Source: an uncultured Verrucomicrobiae bacterium (GTDB lineage Bacteria; Verrucomicrobiota; Verrucomicrobiia; Limisphaerales; UBA1100). Taken from it: a stretch of 64,000 nucleotides of DNA. The notes beneath the pieces were generated by a model that saw only the letters and a list, made by a program, of their open reading frames with translations, searched no databases and was not told the DNA's origin. The translations under genes were made by a program, and so were the position numbers. The stretch covers positions 124,001 through 188,000 of the forward strand of contig CALKBX010000005.1 of assembly GCA_937775205.1 (NCBI GenBank), read 5' to 3'. The first letter of the stretch is position 1; every line of letters begins with the position of its first letter. Below are positions 1-8,921 of this stretch, in pieces.

Positions 1-1
1 A

Positions 2-337
2 GATGTCTTGCCTACAATATGCGAGTTGATTGGGCAACCCGTGCCGAAGCAGAATGATGGCATTTCGTTTCTACCCACTTTGCAGGGTGAAAAGCAGAAG
101 TGCCACGAATACCTTTACTTTGAATTCTGCAAAAGCCCGAAACAGAAAATCTACTCTCAGGCCATCCGCATGGGTGACTGGAAGGCATACCGGCAGGCTG
201 GCAAGCCCTTGGAGTTATTTAACCTCGCAAAAGATCCCTTTGAGAAAAGTAACATTGCTAAGGCCAATTCCGACCTCTCTCGCAAAATGGTCGACCTGAT
301 GAAACAGGCGCACGCACCGTTGCCTGTGCGGAAATAA
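2..337 (+). CDS. Sulfatase, C-terminal fragment (cut by window edge)
   Basis: The reading frame is open from the first bases of the window and ends at 337. The fragment carries the typical end of a PVC secreted sulfatase: a stretch reading AIRMGDWKAYR, then PLELFNLAKDPFEKSN and a closing helix. The GDWK and 'LYDL..DP.E..N' elements are the conserved C-terminal part of alkaline-phosphatase-superfamily sulfatases. The catalytic half, with the formylglycine Cys or Ser, lies outside the window, so substrate and activity cannot be judged. A DUF1592/DUF1552 pair follows on the same strand, a common PVC arrangement. Assignment to the family is fairly secure; specificity is unknown. Confidence 0.8.
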   Translation, partial: DVLPTICELIGQPVPKQNDGISFLPTLQGEKQKCHEYLYFEFCKSPKQKIYSQAIRMGDWKAYRQAGKPLELFNLAKDPFEKSNIAKANSDLSRKMVDLMKQAHAPLPVRK

Positions 338-342
338 CTGAG

Positions 343-465
343 ATGATGAAAGGTCAACGAGCGACCGCAAACAAACGACAGAAAAAGGAAATACTGGATC
401 GCATCCAGGATTGGCCGGCCCCTCCGAGATCTTTAACCGCTTTGACCACTGAAGCAAATGAATGA
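343..465 (+). CDS. Possible 40-residue small ORF
   Basis: A short ATG frame lies in the gap between the sulfatase end and the DUF1592 gene. It is lysine/arginine-rich at the start (KRQKKEILDRIQ) and proline-containing in the middle. No family was recognised and no convincing ribosome binding site was seen. It may be chance; it is listed because the gap otherwise holds nothing visible. Confidence 0.2.
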   Translation: MMKGQRATANKRQKKEILDRIQDWPAPPRSLTALTTEANE

Positions 466-495
466 TTTCCGTTTAACCAGCGTCTGCAATTTTCA

Positions 496-2904
496 ATGAG
501 ACGGTTGAGTTTGATATTGATGGTGCTGCTGAGTTTTGGGGCAGGCGCCGATGAAGTGTACCAGGTGGATGTATTACCCGTGTTGCAAAAGCATTGCTTT
601 GGCTGTCACGGGCCTAAGAAGCAGAAGGGGGAGATTCGGTTGGATCAATTGGATTCTGACTTGGTGAAGGGTAAATCGACCGAGACCTGGCACGATGCCC
701 TGAACATGCTCAATCTAGGGGAAATGCCCCCTGAGGACGAACCGCAATTGTCGCCTGAGGAACGCCGCATACTTGTCGGTTGGCTGACCAAGGAGTTGCG
801 CCGAGCTGCCGATGCCAGGCGAAACACAGGTAATGGAGTGGTGATGCGCCGTCTCAACCGGGCGGAGTACCAAAACACCATGACGGACCTGCTGGGTTTC
901 GAGATAAATTACAGCGAGGATCTGCCGTCCGACGCCCGCTCCCCGGAAGGATTCAAGAACAACGGCGCCTCCTTGGGCATGACCGCCCTACAAGTCGAAA
1001 ACTATCTCAAAATCGCGCGAAAGGCCTTGGATTTCGTCCTTGTGGAGGGAGAGCAAGAGGAGAGAGAAATTACCGAACTGGATCGAAACAAAGGGGCCAT
1101 AAAAACCCCCCAAAGCAAGCGTTTCCCCGGCCTTTCTTCGGAGCGCCTAGGGAGAGTGAACTTTTGGCACGGAGCCTTCAAGGATTTGCCGCGGACAGGT
1201 AAATTCAGCATTCGCGTGAAGGCCTACACGGACCGCAAACCCAGCCAACCAGCCCCCATACTCTTCGCTCAATATGGTTATTTCGTTCCAGGGCTAACCC
1301 AGAATATAATGGGCGACGCCGGAGAAATCACCATTATGTCGAATACTCCGGAATATTATGAAATTCCCGGTTGGCCCGAGTGCTTCCCCCTGCCGGAGGC
1401 TCACGTGCCGAACGACAAGTTAAGCGGTATTATCGCACTGCAAAACACACTCGACGACGGCAATCCGCTCCCCAAGGCCGTCAACGAGGTAATCGAGGAA
1501 AAAGACAAGAAAGGAAAGATCAGGAAGAGGAAGGTCAAGGTCTATCCGGAGGACCCTGATTTCCCTCGCATCATCATCGAGTCCGTCGAGTTCGTCCGCA
1601 ACGATTATCCGTCCTGGCCCCCGCCGCTGCACCAAAGAATCATTCGCGAAGGGGAGTCATTGTCCGATCCGCAGGCGCTCGAGAAAATATTGGCCCGCTT
1701 TCTTCGACGGGCTTGGCGACGACCGGTCAACGGGGATGAAATGGAAAAGTGGCTGGCCCACTACGAAAGAATGCGTAAGCAGGCGGATACTCCTGTCTCG
1801 GCCCTCAAGGAAACCTTGTCCGCCGCCTTGGCCTCCTCCCACTTCCTTTACCTCATCGAGCCCTTCAAGTCCGATGAATCGAGAAAGCTCAACGCCCACG
1901 AGTTAGCCGCTCGCCTTTCTTATTTCCTCTGGAGCTCGATGCCGGATGAGGAACTGTTCGCCTTGGCTGACTCCGGTCGCTTGCTCGACACCAAGGTGCT
2001 CGGCGAACAATTCAAGCGCATGCTCGCGGATGAAAAGTCCGATCGCTTCGCCGATCAGTTCAGCATGCAATGGCTCGACCTTGAGGGAGTGAATCGGGTA
2101 GCCGTCAATCCCCAGTACTACAAGGATTTTGACAACCGCTTGAAGCTCGACATGGTCGGCGAGACGAAAGCCTTCTTCAAGGAAATCCTCCGCAGCGACA
2201 CCTCGGCCCTGCAATTTCTCGATGCTGACTTCACCATGCTGAACGCCACCTTGGCCAAGCACTACGGGTTGAGCGGGCCGAAGTCCCAGTTCTTCGAGAG
2301 GGTTTCCTTGAAAAACACGAATCGCCCGGGAGGTCTCCTCGGTCATGCCTCCACCCACCTTGCCGGTTCGGACGGAGCGGATTCTCATCCGATCAAGCGT
2401 GCGGTCTGGATCAGGGAACGTCTCTTGCACGATCCTCCCAATCCACCTCCGCCTGATGTCCCCAGTGTGGAAAAAAGCGTGCCTGACTTTGAGAAGCTTT
2501 CCATTCGAGAACAACTCGCAGTTCATCGAAAGAAGGAGGCCTGTGCGGATTGCCACCGGAGTATTGACCCGTGGGGAATTGCTCTTGAGGCATATGATGC
2601 CATCGGCCTCTACAGGCAAAAGACAGCTCGAAGAAGGAAGCCCGTTTCCTCAGAAACCGTGCTGCCCGGAAATCACGAGATCTCGGATTTGGCTGATCTC
2701 CAGAAATACATGCTCAATGAAAGACGCGAGCAATTTTCCAAGGCATTGGTCTCAAAATTACTTACCTACGCCTTGGGTCGCTCCCTGAAATTCGAAGACG
2801 AACTTTTAATTGAAGAACTGAGTGTTAACTTCGCAAAGGATGACTACCGGCTTTCTGGTTTGATGAAAAATATAGTCACGGGCCGGCCTTTTTTATCGCG
2901 ATAA
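496..2904 (+). CDS. DUF1592-type secreted cytochrome-domain protein
   Basis: This 802-residue protein has a short hydrophobic signal sequence and the domain order of the PVC DUF1587-DUF1592-DUF1588-DUF1585 family. Residues about 20-100 form a planctomycete cytochrome-c-like domain with CFGCH. RLNRAEYQNTM near residue 117 marks DUF1587. The segment around 390-440 (ILARFLRRAWRRP) is the DUF1595-like part, and SHFLYLIEP opens DUF1592. HPIKRAVWIRERLL belongs to DUF1588, and a second haem-type motif CADCH precedes DUF1585. The family is exported and usually sits beside a DUF1552 gene, as here, 43 bases downstream. A role in periplasmic polysaccharide or sulfated-sugar metabolism is often suggested, but the biochemistry is unestablished. 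Confidence 0.9.
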   Translation: MRRLSLILMVLLSFGAGADEVYQVDVLPVLQKHCFGCHGPKKQKGEIRLDQLDSDLVKGKSTETWHDALNMLNLGEMPPEDEPQLSPEERRILVGWLTKELRRAADARRNTGNGVVMRRLNRAEYQNTMTDLLGFEINYSEDLPSDARSPEGFKNNGASLGMTALQVENYLKIARKALDFVLVEGEQEEREITELDRNKGAIKTPQSKRFPGLSSERLGRVNFWHGAFKDLPRTGKFSIRVKAYTDRKPSQPAPILFAQYGYFVPGLTQNIMGDAGEITIMSNTPEYYEIPGWPECFPLPEAHVPNDKLSGIIALQNTLDDGNPLPKAVNEVIEEKDKKGKIRKRKVKVYPEDPDFPRIIIESVEFVRNDYPSWPPPLHQRIIREGESLSDPQALEKILARFLRRAWRRPVNGDEMEKWLAHYERMRKQADTPVSALKETLSAALASSHFLYLIEPFKSDESRKLNAHELAARLSYFLWSSMPDEELFALADSGRLLDTKVLGEQFKRMLADEKSDRFADQFSMQWLDLEGVNRVAVNPQYYKDFDNRLKLDMVGETKAFFKEILRSDTSALQFLDADFTMLNATLAKHYGLSGPKSQFFERVSLKNTNRPGGLLGHASTHLAGSDGADSHPIKRAVWIRERLLHDPPNPPPPDVPSVEKSVPDFEKLSIREQLAVHRKKEACADCHRSIDPWGIALEAYDAIGLYRQKTARRRKPVSSETVLPGNHEISDLADLQKYMLNERREQFSKALVSKLLTYALGRSLKFEDELLIEELSVNFAKDDYRLSGLMKNIVTGRPFLSR

Positions 2905-2947
2905 GAACCATAAACATGTATTTTTCAGAGGCAGTTACGAAGTCATT

Positions 2948-4291
2948 ATGATGAGTCAAAAGGCATTCCAAATGAATCGTAGAACCATGCTCAAGGCGGC
3001 GGGCATCTCGCTCGCGTTGCCTTGGATGGAGTCACTTGCGGGTGCCAAGACAAAATCGCCTCCACGTCGATTCTGTTCCATCTATTTCCCTTATGGGGTA
3101 AGTCTACCCAAACAGGATGGGGAATACGGTCAGTGGAACTGGTTTCCAAAGGGTTCAGGCAAGGACTTCACCTTCAACAAATCCCTTGAGGTGCTGGAGC
3201 CCTTTCGCGATCAGGTCACAATTCTGGGAGGCTTGTCTCATCCCAAGGTACGCCGGATCGGTGGGCACGATAGCGGGGATACTTTCCTCACCGGCGAGGA
3301 ACTTAGTCTTGCTACTACCGGGCTGAAAAATTCAATTTCTCTGGACCAGTTCATGGCACGCACGCACAAGCTGGGGGCAAGCACCCGGTTCACAAGCCTG
3401 GTACTCTCTTCTGATGGCGGCACCGGCATGCCCACGCGTGCCAATACCCTTTCTTTTTCTCGCACCGGCCAACCTATTCCTTCTTTCAACCGCCCAGCTA
3501 TAGTTTTTGAGCGCTTGTTTGGATTGAAGGGAGACTCCATCGAAGCTCAGAGAAAAGGTCTGACCCGAACAGGCAGCCATCTCGACCTGTTGCTCGGCGA
3601 GGCCAAAAGCCTGCACCGTAAATTGGGCAAGGCAGACCAAGGCAAGCTGGACCAGTATCTGACTTCCGTTCGCGAGATTGAGCAGGACGTCGAGCGTTCG
3701 GCTCAATGGCTGAAAGTACCACGTCCTAAAGTGAATGCTGAAGGGCTTAGTCTTGATGCGGATAACGAAACGCCGGGCAAGCTCATTCACACGATGTTAG
3801 ACTTGGTTGCCCTTGCATTCCAAACCGATTCTACGCGCTTTGCAACTTATCAGCTGGCGAGCATGCATGGGGCAATCTCTATAGCTAACAAGTTTCCAAC
3901 GCTCCTTGGTTTCAATAAGGGCGCCCACGGATTGGCTCATGAAGCGGGTAAAGGTTTGGGTGCTGAGAACAGAGGCAAATGGGATCGTTATCAAGCCGAA
4001 TGTTTGGCTTACTTAATTAAGAGGTTGAGCCAAATGGAAGAAGGTGATGGGTCTGTGCTGGACAACACCTGCATCTTTTACGGGAGCAGTAATAGCACGA
4101 CTCATAACAATAACAATTACCCACTGATCCTCGCCGGCGGTAAAAACATGGGCTATAAACATGGACAATATCTCACCTTCGACAAGGATGTTCCTCTAGC
4201 CAACCTCTTTGTCACCATGCAAAAACGAATGGGCGTAAAGGCTGACTCCTTTGCCGACAGTACCGGCGGACTCGAAGCATTGGTGACGTAG
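2948..4291 (+). CDS. DUF1552 domain protein, Tat-type signal
   Basis: This 447-residue protein begins with a twin-arginine-like leader (MNRRTMLKAAGISLALP). An ATG at 2972 would start directly at that leader. The body matches DUF1552, with a segment PRRFCSIYFPYGV near the start and a C-terminal FYGSSNSTTHNN region that resembles the metal-binding end of DUF1501/DUF1552 proteins. It is the standard partner of the DUF1592 gene just upstream and is probably co-transcribed with it. A folded, exported metalloprotein is likely; substrate and reaction are unknown. Confidence 0.88.
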   Translation: MMSQKAFQMNRRTMLKAAGISLALPWMESLAGAKTKSPPRRFCSIYFPYGVSLPKQDGEYGQWNWFPKGSGKDFTFNKSLEVLEPFRDQVTILGGLSHPKVRRIGGHDSGDTFLTGEELSLATTGLKNSISLDQFMARTHKLGASTRFTSLVLSSDGGTGMPTRANTLSFSRTGQPIPSFNRPAIVFERLFGLKGDSIEAQRKGLTRTGSHLDLLLGEAKSLHRKLGKADQGKLDQYLTSVREIEQDVERSAQWLKVPRPKVNAEGLSLDADNETPGKLIHTMLDLVALAFQTDSTRFATYQLASMHGAISIANKFPTLLGFNKGAHGLAHEAGKGLGAENRGKWDRYQAECLAYLIKRLSQMEEGDGSVLDNTCIFYGSSNSTTHNNNNYPLILAGGKNMGYKHGQYLTFDKDVPLANLFVTMQKRMGVKADSFADSTGGLEALVT

Positions 4292-4357
4292 CCGTTGGTA
4301 GGAGGCTTCAACTTTCTCTTGCCGTGAAGCCCAGCTTTGCGCATGTTGCGCGGCTTC

Positions 4358-6281
4358 ATGTTGACACTGGCGGGAGTAGAAAAATCTTTTGGCGGGCGCA
4401 CGCTGTTTAGCGAGGCTTCGTTGCAGCTGAACCGTGGCGATCGCCTGGGCCTCGTGGGGCCCAATGGCGCTGGGAAATCCACGCTTTTCAATCTCATTCT
4501 CGGCGAGGAATCGGTGGACAAAGGTAAGGTGGAACGCCTGCGCAACCTCGATCTCGGATTTTTGCCTCAGGAAAGTTTGCCGGTGGGGGATGGCACGGTG
4601 CTGGAATTGGCGCTGTCGTTCTCGCCGGAATTTCTGTCCGCACGCGGGAAGATTCAGCGCGGCGAACACGTGGAGCCAGACGAGTACGATCTGTACAACG
4701 AAATGGGCGGCCCGCAGCTCGAGGCCAAGGCGAAGCGCATCCTTGCGGGCTTGAGCTTTCGCGACAGCGATCACAACCGCCCCGCGCGCGAGATGAGTGG
4801 CGGCTGGATTATGCGCGCGCACCTCGGCCGGTTGCTGGTGCAGGAGCCGGACTTGCTGATGCTCGATGAGCCGACGAATCACCTCGACCTCGAGGCGCTG
4901 CTTTGGGTGCAGGAGTATCTCAAGAATTATCCCGGCGCGATTTTGATGATTTCGCACGACCGCGAGTTCATCAACCAACTCGTGCATGGCATCCTCGAGA
5001 TTCGCCGCGAGCGGCTGTTTCGTTGGACGGGAAATTACGATTCATTTTTGCAACAACGCGACGCGCACGAAAACCAACAACTCGCCGCGCACAAAAATCA
5101 GCAGCGTCAGATTGATCATCTGCAAACATTCGTCACCCGTTTTGGCGCGAAGAACACCAAGGCCACCCAAGCCAAGAGCAAGCAAAAGCAAATCGATCGC
5201 ATGAAGGCCGCGATGGTGGACGCGCCGCAAGGCGAGGAGCGCCGGATGAAAGGCTTCCGCTTTCCGCAACCCGCGCGCAGTGGCCAACGCGTGCTCACGC
5301 TCAAGGGCATCGATTTCGCCTATGGCGACAACGAGGTGTACCGCGGAATGGAAATCGAAATCGAACGCGGCCAACGCACCGTGCTCGTGGGCCCCAACGG
5401 CGCAGGCAAATCGACGCTGTTAAAACTCCTCGCCGGCGTGCTCACGCCTCAAGCCGGTCAGCATCTCCCCGGGCATAATTGCAAGAGCGGTTATTTTTCG
5501 CAAAACCGCGTGGACGTGCTGAACCCCGCCGCCACCGTCCTCGAGGAAGCGCTCGACACCCCCGAACGCCTCACCGAAGAACATGCCCGCACGGTGCTTG
5601 GCTCATTCCTCTTTCGCGGCGACGACGTTTTCAAACGTGTGGGCATCCTCAGCGGCGGAGAAAAAAGTCGACTCGCGCTGGTCAAACTCCTGCTCGATCC
5701 GCCCAACCTTTTATTGATGGACGAGCCCACCACCCACCTCGACATCGCCAGCATCGACGCCCTCATCGCCGCGCTCAAGCAATACGAAGGCACCCTCGTT
5801 TTCATCAGCCACGACGTCCATTTTATCCGATTGATTTCCGAGCAAACCATCCATGTCAACGCCGGTCGCCTGCGAAACTTCCCCGGCGGGTACGATTATT
5901 ATTTGCAAAAGACCCACGCCGAAACCGCCCGCGCCGGCCTCACCGGCTGGCGCCAAAGCCGTCGCCACAAATCCTGCGAACGCCGCGCCCGCCAACAAAG
6001 GCGACCAACGCGCCCGCAAACGCGCCGAAGCCGAATCCCGTAACGCCAAAAGCCGCGACCGTCGCGTCATTGAAAAAGAAGTCAAACGCCTCGAAAAAGA
6101 AATCCAAAAAGCTGAAGCCCAAATCACAAAACTCACCGTCGAGCTGGAAGACCCTGGAACCTACGAAAACCCCGGCCGGGCAATGACCATCAACCGTGAA
6201 CTCACTCAAGCCCAAACCACTCTGGACAGCCTCACCCCCGAATGGGAAAAAGCAGCGGGTAAGTTGGAGGCTTCCGAGTAG
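4358..6281 (+). CDS. ABC-F ATPase, interrupted by a frameshift near 5925
   Basis: A soluble ABC-F protein (Uup/EttA type, ribosome-associated ATPase). Each half carries GPNGAGKST. The Walker B motifs read LMLDEPTNHLD and LLMDEPTTHLD, and the second signature is LSGGEKS. There are no membrane segments. I chose ATG 4358 (MLTLAGVEKSFGG) over 4337 because family homology starts there. The first frame runs out into low-complexity residues after YDYYLQKTHAE. The expected C-terminal linker and coiled coil (KEVKRLEKEIQKAEAQI) continue one base further on, to 6281. One extra base between about 5905 and 5950 explains this. No slippery site is evident, so an assembly error or a real mutation is more likely than programmed shifting. 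Confidence 0.88.
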
Positions 6282-6387
6282 CGGTTATTCGCCGTCACCA
6301 TCCGGAGATTGCCTCATCGTTTGCAGGCATTCTTCGTTGGTCATATCGCGGCAAGCCGGCGGGTGGATTATTGACGGCGTCGCTTTA

Positions 6388-7008
6388 CTAGAGCTCTTTA
6401 ATTTTAATATTGCGGAAGTAGAGGTTGTTGGGCTCGCCGTGGTCCTGCAGGCCGATGTAGCCCTCGAGCGGGCGGTCTTTCACCGGAGTTTTATCCAGTT
6501 GAATGTCGACGATCTGTTCTCCGTTCAGTTTCACCAGCAAGTGGGATCCTTTGCAGGTCACGATCATGGTGTTCCATTCTCCGGGTTTCTTGGACATGTT
6601 TTTGGAGGGACCCACCGTACGAATGATGCCGCCATGATCGTGTGGCCCCACTTTTGCCTTGCCGAATGAATCGAGTACTTGCGCCTCAATACCGGTCTCC
6701 ACAGGGTTGTCGCGGTCGCGCACGCGAAAGTAAATGCCGCTGTTACCCTTGGGCGGGTACTTGTATTCCACGTGCAGCACAAAATCCTTATAAGTGCGCT
6801 TCGTCCAGAGGTAGGCCTTGTAACGTTGCCAGCCCTTTTCGCCTTTGCGCGGTTGGATGAGTACTGAGCCGTCCTTTTGCGGGAGCCAGTTTCCAGTGGT
6901 CTGCCAACCGGTGAGGTCTTTGCCGTTGTAAAGTGTTACCCAGTCTTTTTCCTTGGCCGAAACCAGAGGCGCGAGGGCGATGAGTATGACAAGAAATAAT
7001 TTATTCAT
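6388..7008 (-). CDS. Secreted DUF1080 (3-keto-disaccharide hydrolase-like) protein
   Basis: A 206-residue protein with a signal peptide (KLFLVILIALAPLVSA) followed by one DUF1080 jelly-roll domain. Family marks are WVTLYNGKDLTGW, the NSGIYFRVRD strand, a GPHDHGGI loop and the closing IGLQDHG...FRNIKIKEL. DUF1080 is a concanavalin-like fold very abundant in PVC bacteria; some members act on 3-keto-glucosides. It lies 9 bases downstream of a second DUF1080 gene on the same strand, so the two probably form one transcript. Sequence is only modestly shared between the pair. Confidence 0.9.
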   Translation of the reverse strand: MNKLFLVILIALAPLVSAKEKDWVTLYNGKDLTGWQTTGNWLPQKDGSVLIQPRKGEKGWQRYKAYLWTKRTYKDFVLHVEYKYPPKGNSGIYFRVRDRDNPVETGIEAQVLDSFGKAKVGPHDHGGIIRTVGPSKNMSKKPGEWNTMIVTCKGSHLLVKLNGEQIVDIQLDKTPVKDRPLEGYIGLQDHGEPNNLYFRNIKIKEL

Positions 7009-7017
7009 GATTGGTCC

Positions 7018-7668
7018 CTACTTGAGTTCAATGATCTCCAGATTGCGCCAGCGTACCTCGAAGGGACCGCTCTTTTTGCCGATGCCGTGCACCTGCAGGC
7101 CAATGAAGCCCTTGGGGTGGCTCTTAAGTTTCCCCTCATCCGTTAGGTCAGAGATTTGCGTGCCATTGATCCAGACTTGGATTCGCGCGCCTTGGGCGAG
7201 CACACGGTAGGAGTTCCATTGCTCGTCCTTGAAGTGCTTGTGCGGTTTGCGTTTGTCCGCGGGCGTCATCCAGCCACCAGCCGCCTCGCCATAAATGTAA
7301 CCAGACTCCGCGCCGTTTTTGCCGCTGGACTCAATCTCCACTTGAGGGCCATTCACGCGTCCCTTGGGGCCACCGCGTGTTTGTGAGCGAACCTGCACGC
7401 CGGAGTTGAGGCCATTATCCACATTCACATCAAACTTAAGGTCGAAGTTGCCGTACAACTTGTTCGAGCACAAAAACGAGTTAGGGCTGCCCTCTTTCGT
7501 CTTGCCGATGATGATGCCTTTCTCCACGCGATACGTGGCCGTGCCGTTGAGCTGCGTCCAGCCCTTGAGCGTTTTGCCATCGAAGATGGGCGTGTAATCC
7601 TTGTCCTTTGCCAAAGCGGAAAAGTTGAGGGCCAATAATATAACAGAAGTAAGGAAGTGCTTGGTCAT
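7018..7668 (-). CDS. Secreted DUF1080 protein, first gene of the pair
   Basis: A 216-residue DUF1080 protein. The start is placed at MTKHFLTSVILLALNFSALA, a clear signal peptide, rather than at a GTG 84 bases upstream. Visible family motifs are YTPIFDGKTLKGWTQLNG, SGVQVRSQTRGG and the terminal GFIGLQVHG...WRNLEIIELK. It is followed 9 bases later by the second DUF1080 gene. Differences between the two in the central loops suggest different ligands. A periplasmic or surface sugar-derivative hydrolase or binding role is inferred only from the family. Confidence 0.9.
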   Translation of the reverse strand: MTKHFLTSVILLALNFSALAKDKDYTPIFDGKTLKGWTQLNGTATYRVEKGIIIGKTKEGSPNSFLCSNKLYGNFDLKFDVNVDNGLNSGVQVRSQTRGGPKGRVNGPQVEIESSGKNGAESGYIYGEAAGGWMTPADKRKPHKHFKDEQWNSYRVLAQGARIQVWINGTQISDLTDEGKLKSHPKGFIGLQVHGIGKKSGPFEVRWRNLEIIELK

Positions 7669-7777
7669 GAGAGAAATTCTGGCCTCACAGCTGCCGTTCG
7701 TCAATACCCGAAATGTGCTTTCGCGCTGCGTTATCGACAAAACCTCAGTCACCCACTAAAACTGCCTCACCGAATTT

Positions 7778-8716
7778 ATGGACAGCACGATTTTTTGTGG
7801 CGGGATTCCTGCCTTGATGACGCCTTGCGGCGAGGACCGCGCGCCGAACACTGCCGCGTTGGTGCGCAAGGCGCAGGAGTTGATGGGCGCGGGGATGAAC
7901 GCCGTGGTGTACTGCGGCTCGATGGGTGATTGGCCGTTGCTTACCGATGCCCAACGCCAAGCCGGCGTGGCCGCGCTCACGGAGGCCGGCGTGCCGGTGA
8001 TCGTGGGCACGGGCGCGGTGAATACGCGCACCGCAGCCGCCCACGCAGCGCACGCGCAGGAGATTGGCGCGCGGGGGTTAATGGTCATCCCGCGATTGCT
8101 TTCGCGCGGCACTTCGCCTGCGGCGCAGCGGGAACACTTTGCCGCCATCCTCAGCGCAGCGCCGGAATTGCCGGCAGTGATTTACAACAGCCCCTATTAC
8201 GGCTTCGAGACCAAGGCGGATTTATTTTTCGATTTGCAGGGTGAGTTTTCAAACCTCGTCGGCTTCAAGGAATTCGGCGGGGCGGAGGCATTGAGTTACG
8301 CCGCAGAGCACATCACCAGCCGCGACGAAAACCTCGTGCTGATGGCCGGCGTGGACACGCAGGTGTTTCACGGTTTTGTGAATTGCGGTGCGCGCGGCGC
8401 TATCACCGGCATCGGCAACTGCCTCCCCACCGAAGTGCTGCACTATCTCAAACTCTGCGAACGCGCCGTCGCCGGCTGCGCGCGCTCACGCGCATTCGCC
8501 CGTGAACTCGAGCAGGCGTTGCAAGTCCTCTCCACCTTCGACGAAGGCCCTGACCTCGTGCTCTATTACAAACACCTCCTCGTCGTGCTCGGCGACAGCG
8601 ACTACGAACATCACTTCAACGAGACTGACAAACTCAGCGAAAGCCAAAGCAAATACGTCGAAGCACAGCTAAAAGTTTTCCAAAACTGGTGGGCCGATTG
8701 GGAGGGGAAGGGGTGA
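7778..8716 (+). CDS. Dihydrodipicolinate synthase (DapA) family lyase
   Basis: A 312-residue (beta/alpha)8 class I aldolase-family protein. GGIPALMTPC starts the barrel, GSMGDWPLL lies where DapA has its GTTGE substrate loop, YNSPYYG holds the family tyrosine, and VGFKEFGG holds the Schiff-base lysine. The loop differs from true DapA, and no lysine-pathway genes are adjacent. A catabolic aldolase or dehydratase acting on a 2-keto acid is therefore as likely as lysine biosynthesis. It is divergent from the DUF1080 pair. Confidence 0.85.
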   Translation: MDSTIFCGGIPALMTPCGEDRAPNTAALVRKAQELMGAGMNAVVYCGSMGDWPLLTDAQRQAGVAALTEAGVPVIVGTGAVNTRTAAAHAAHAQEIGARGLMVIPRLLSRGTSPAAQREHFAAILSAAPELPAVIYNSPYYGFETKADLFFDLQGEFSNLVGFKEFGGAEALSYAAEHITSRDENLVLMAGVDTQVFHGFVNCGARGAITGIGNCLPTEVLHYLKLCERAVAGCARSRAFARELEQALQVLSTFDEGPDLVLYYKHLLVVLGDSDYEHHFNETDKLSESQSKYVEAQLKVFQNWWADWEGKG

Positions 8717-8886
8717 GTAGAGGATGTTCGTCTTTTTGTGAATGCGACTCTATTGGAGAGCAACATACAGAATCTATTTCTTATCAGTATATTAGTGAAA
8801 AAACGCAATGTCGGTTTGGTTGTTACAAACTCTGATCAACATTTTACCAGCTCTTACCATGTTGGTTGAAGGAGAATTCCCACAAT

Positions 8887-8916
8887 AAAAAAACTCCGAT
8901 AATCTAATCGGGGGAG
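8887..8916 (-). terminator. Probable intrinsic terminator of the 8922-11657 gene
   Basis: Reading on the minus strand, an imperfect GC-rich hairpin (CCGATTAGATTATCGG core) is followed by seven T residues, immediately downstream of the stop codon. The stem is short and contains a bulge, so strength is moderate. Confidence 0.5.
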
Positions 8917-8921
8917 GTAAT

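Noticed and set aside
1903-2619. 238-codon minus-strand open frame over the DUF1592 gene
   Set aside because: Fully inside a well-supported gene on the other strand.
5905-5950. Programmed +1 frameshift in the ABC-F gene
   Set aside because: No slippery sequence, in-frame stop at the shift point or stimulatory hairpin was seen, and several other genes in the window show similar random shifts.
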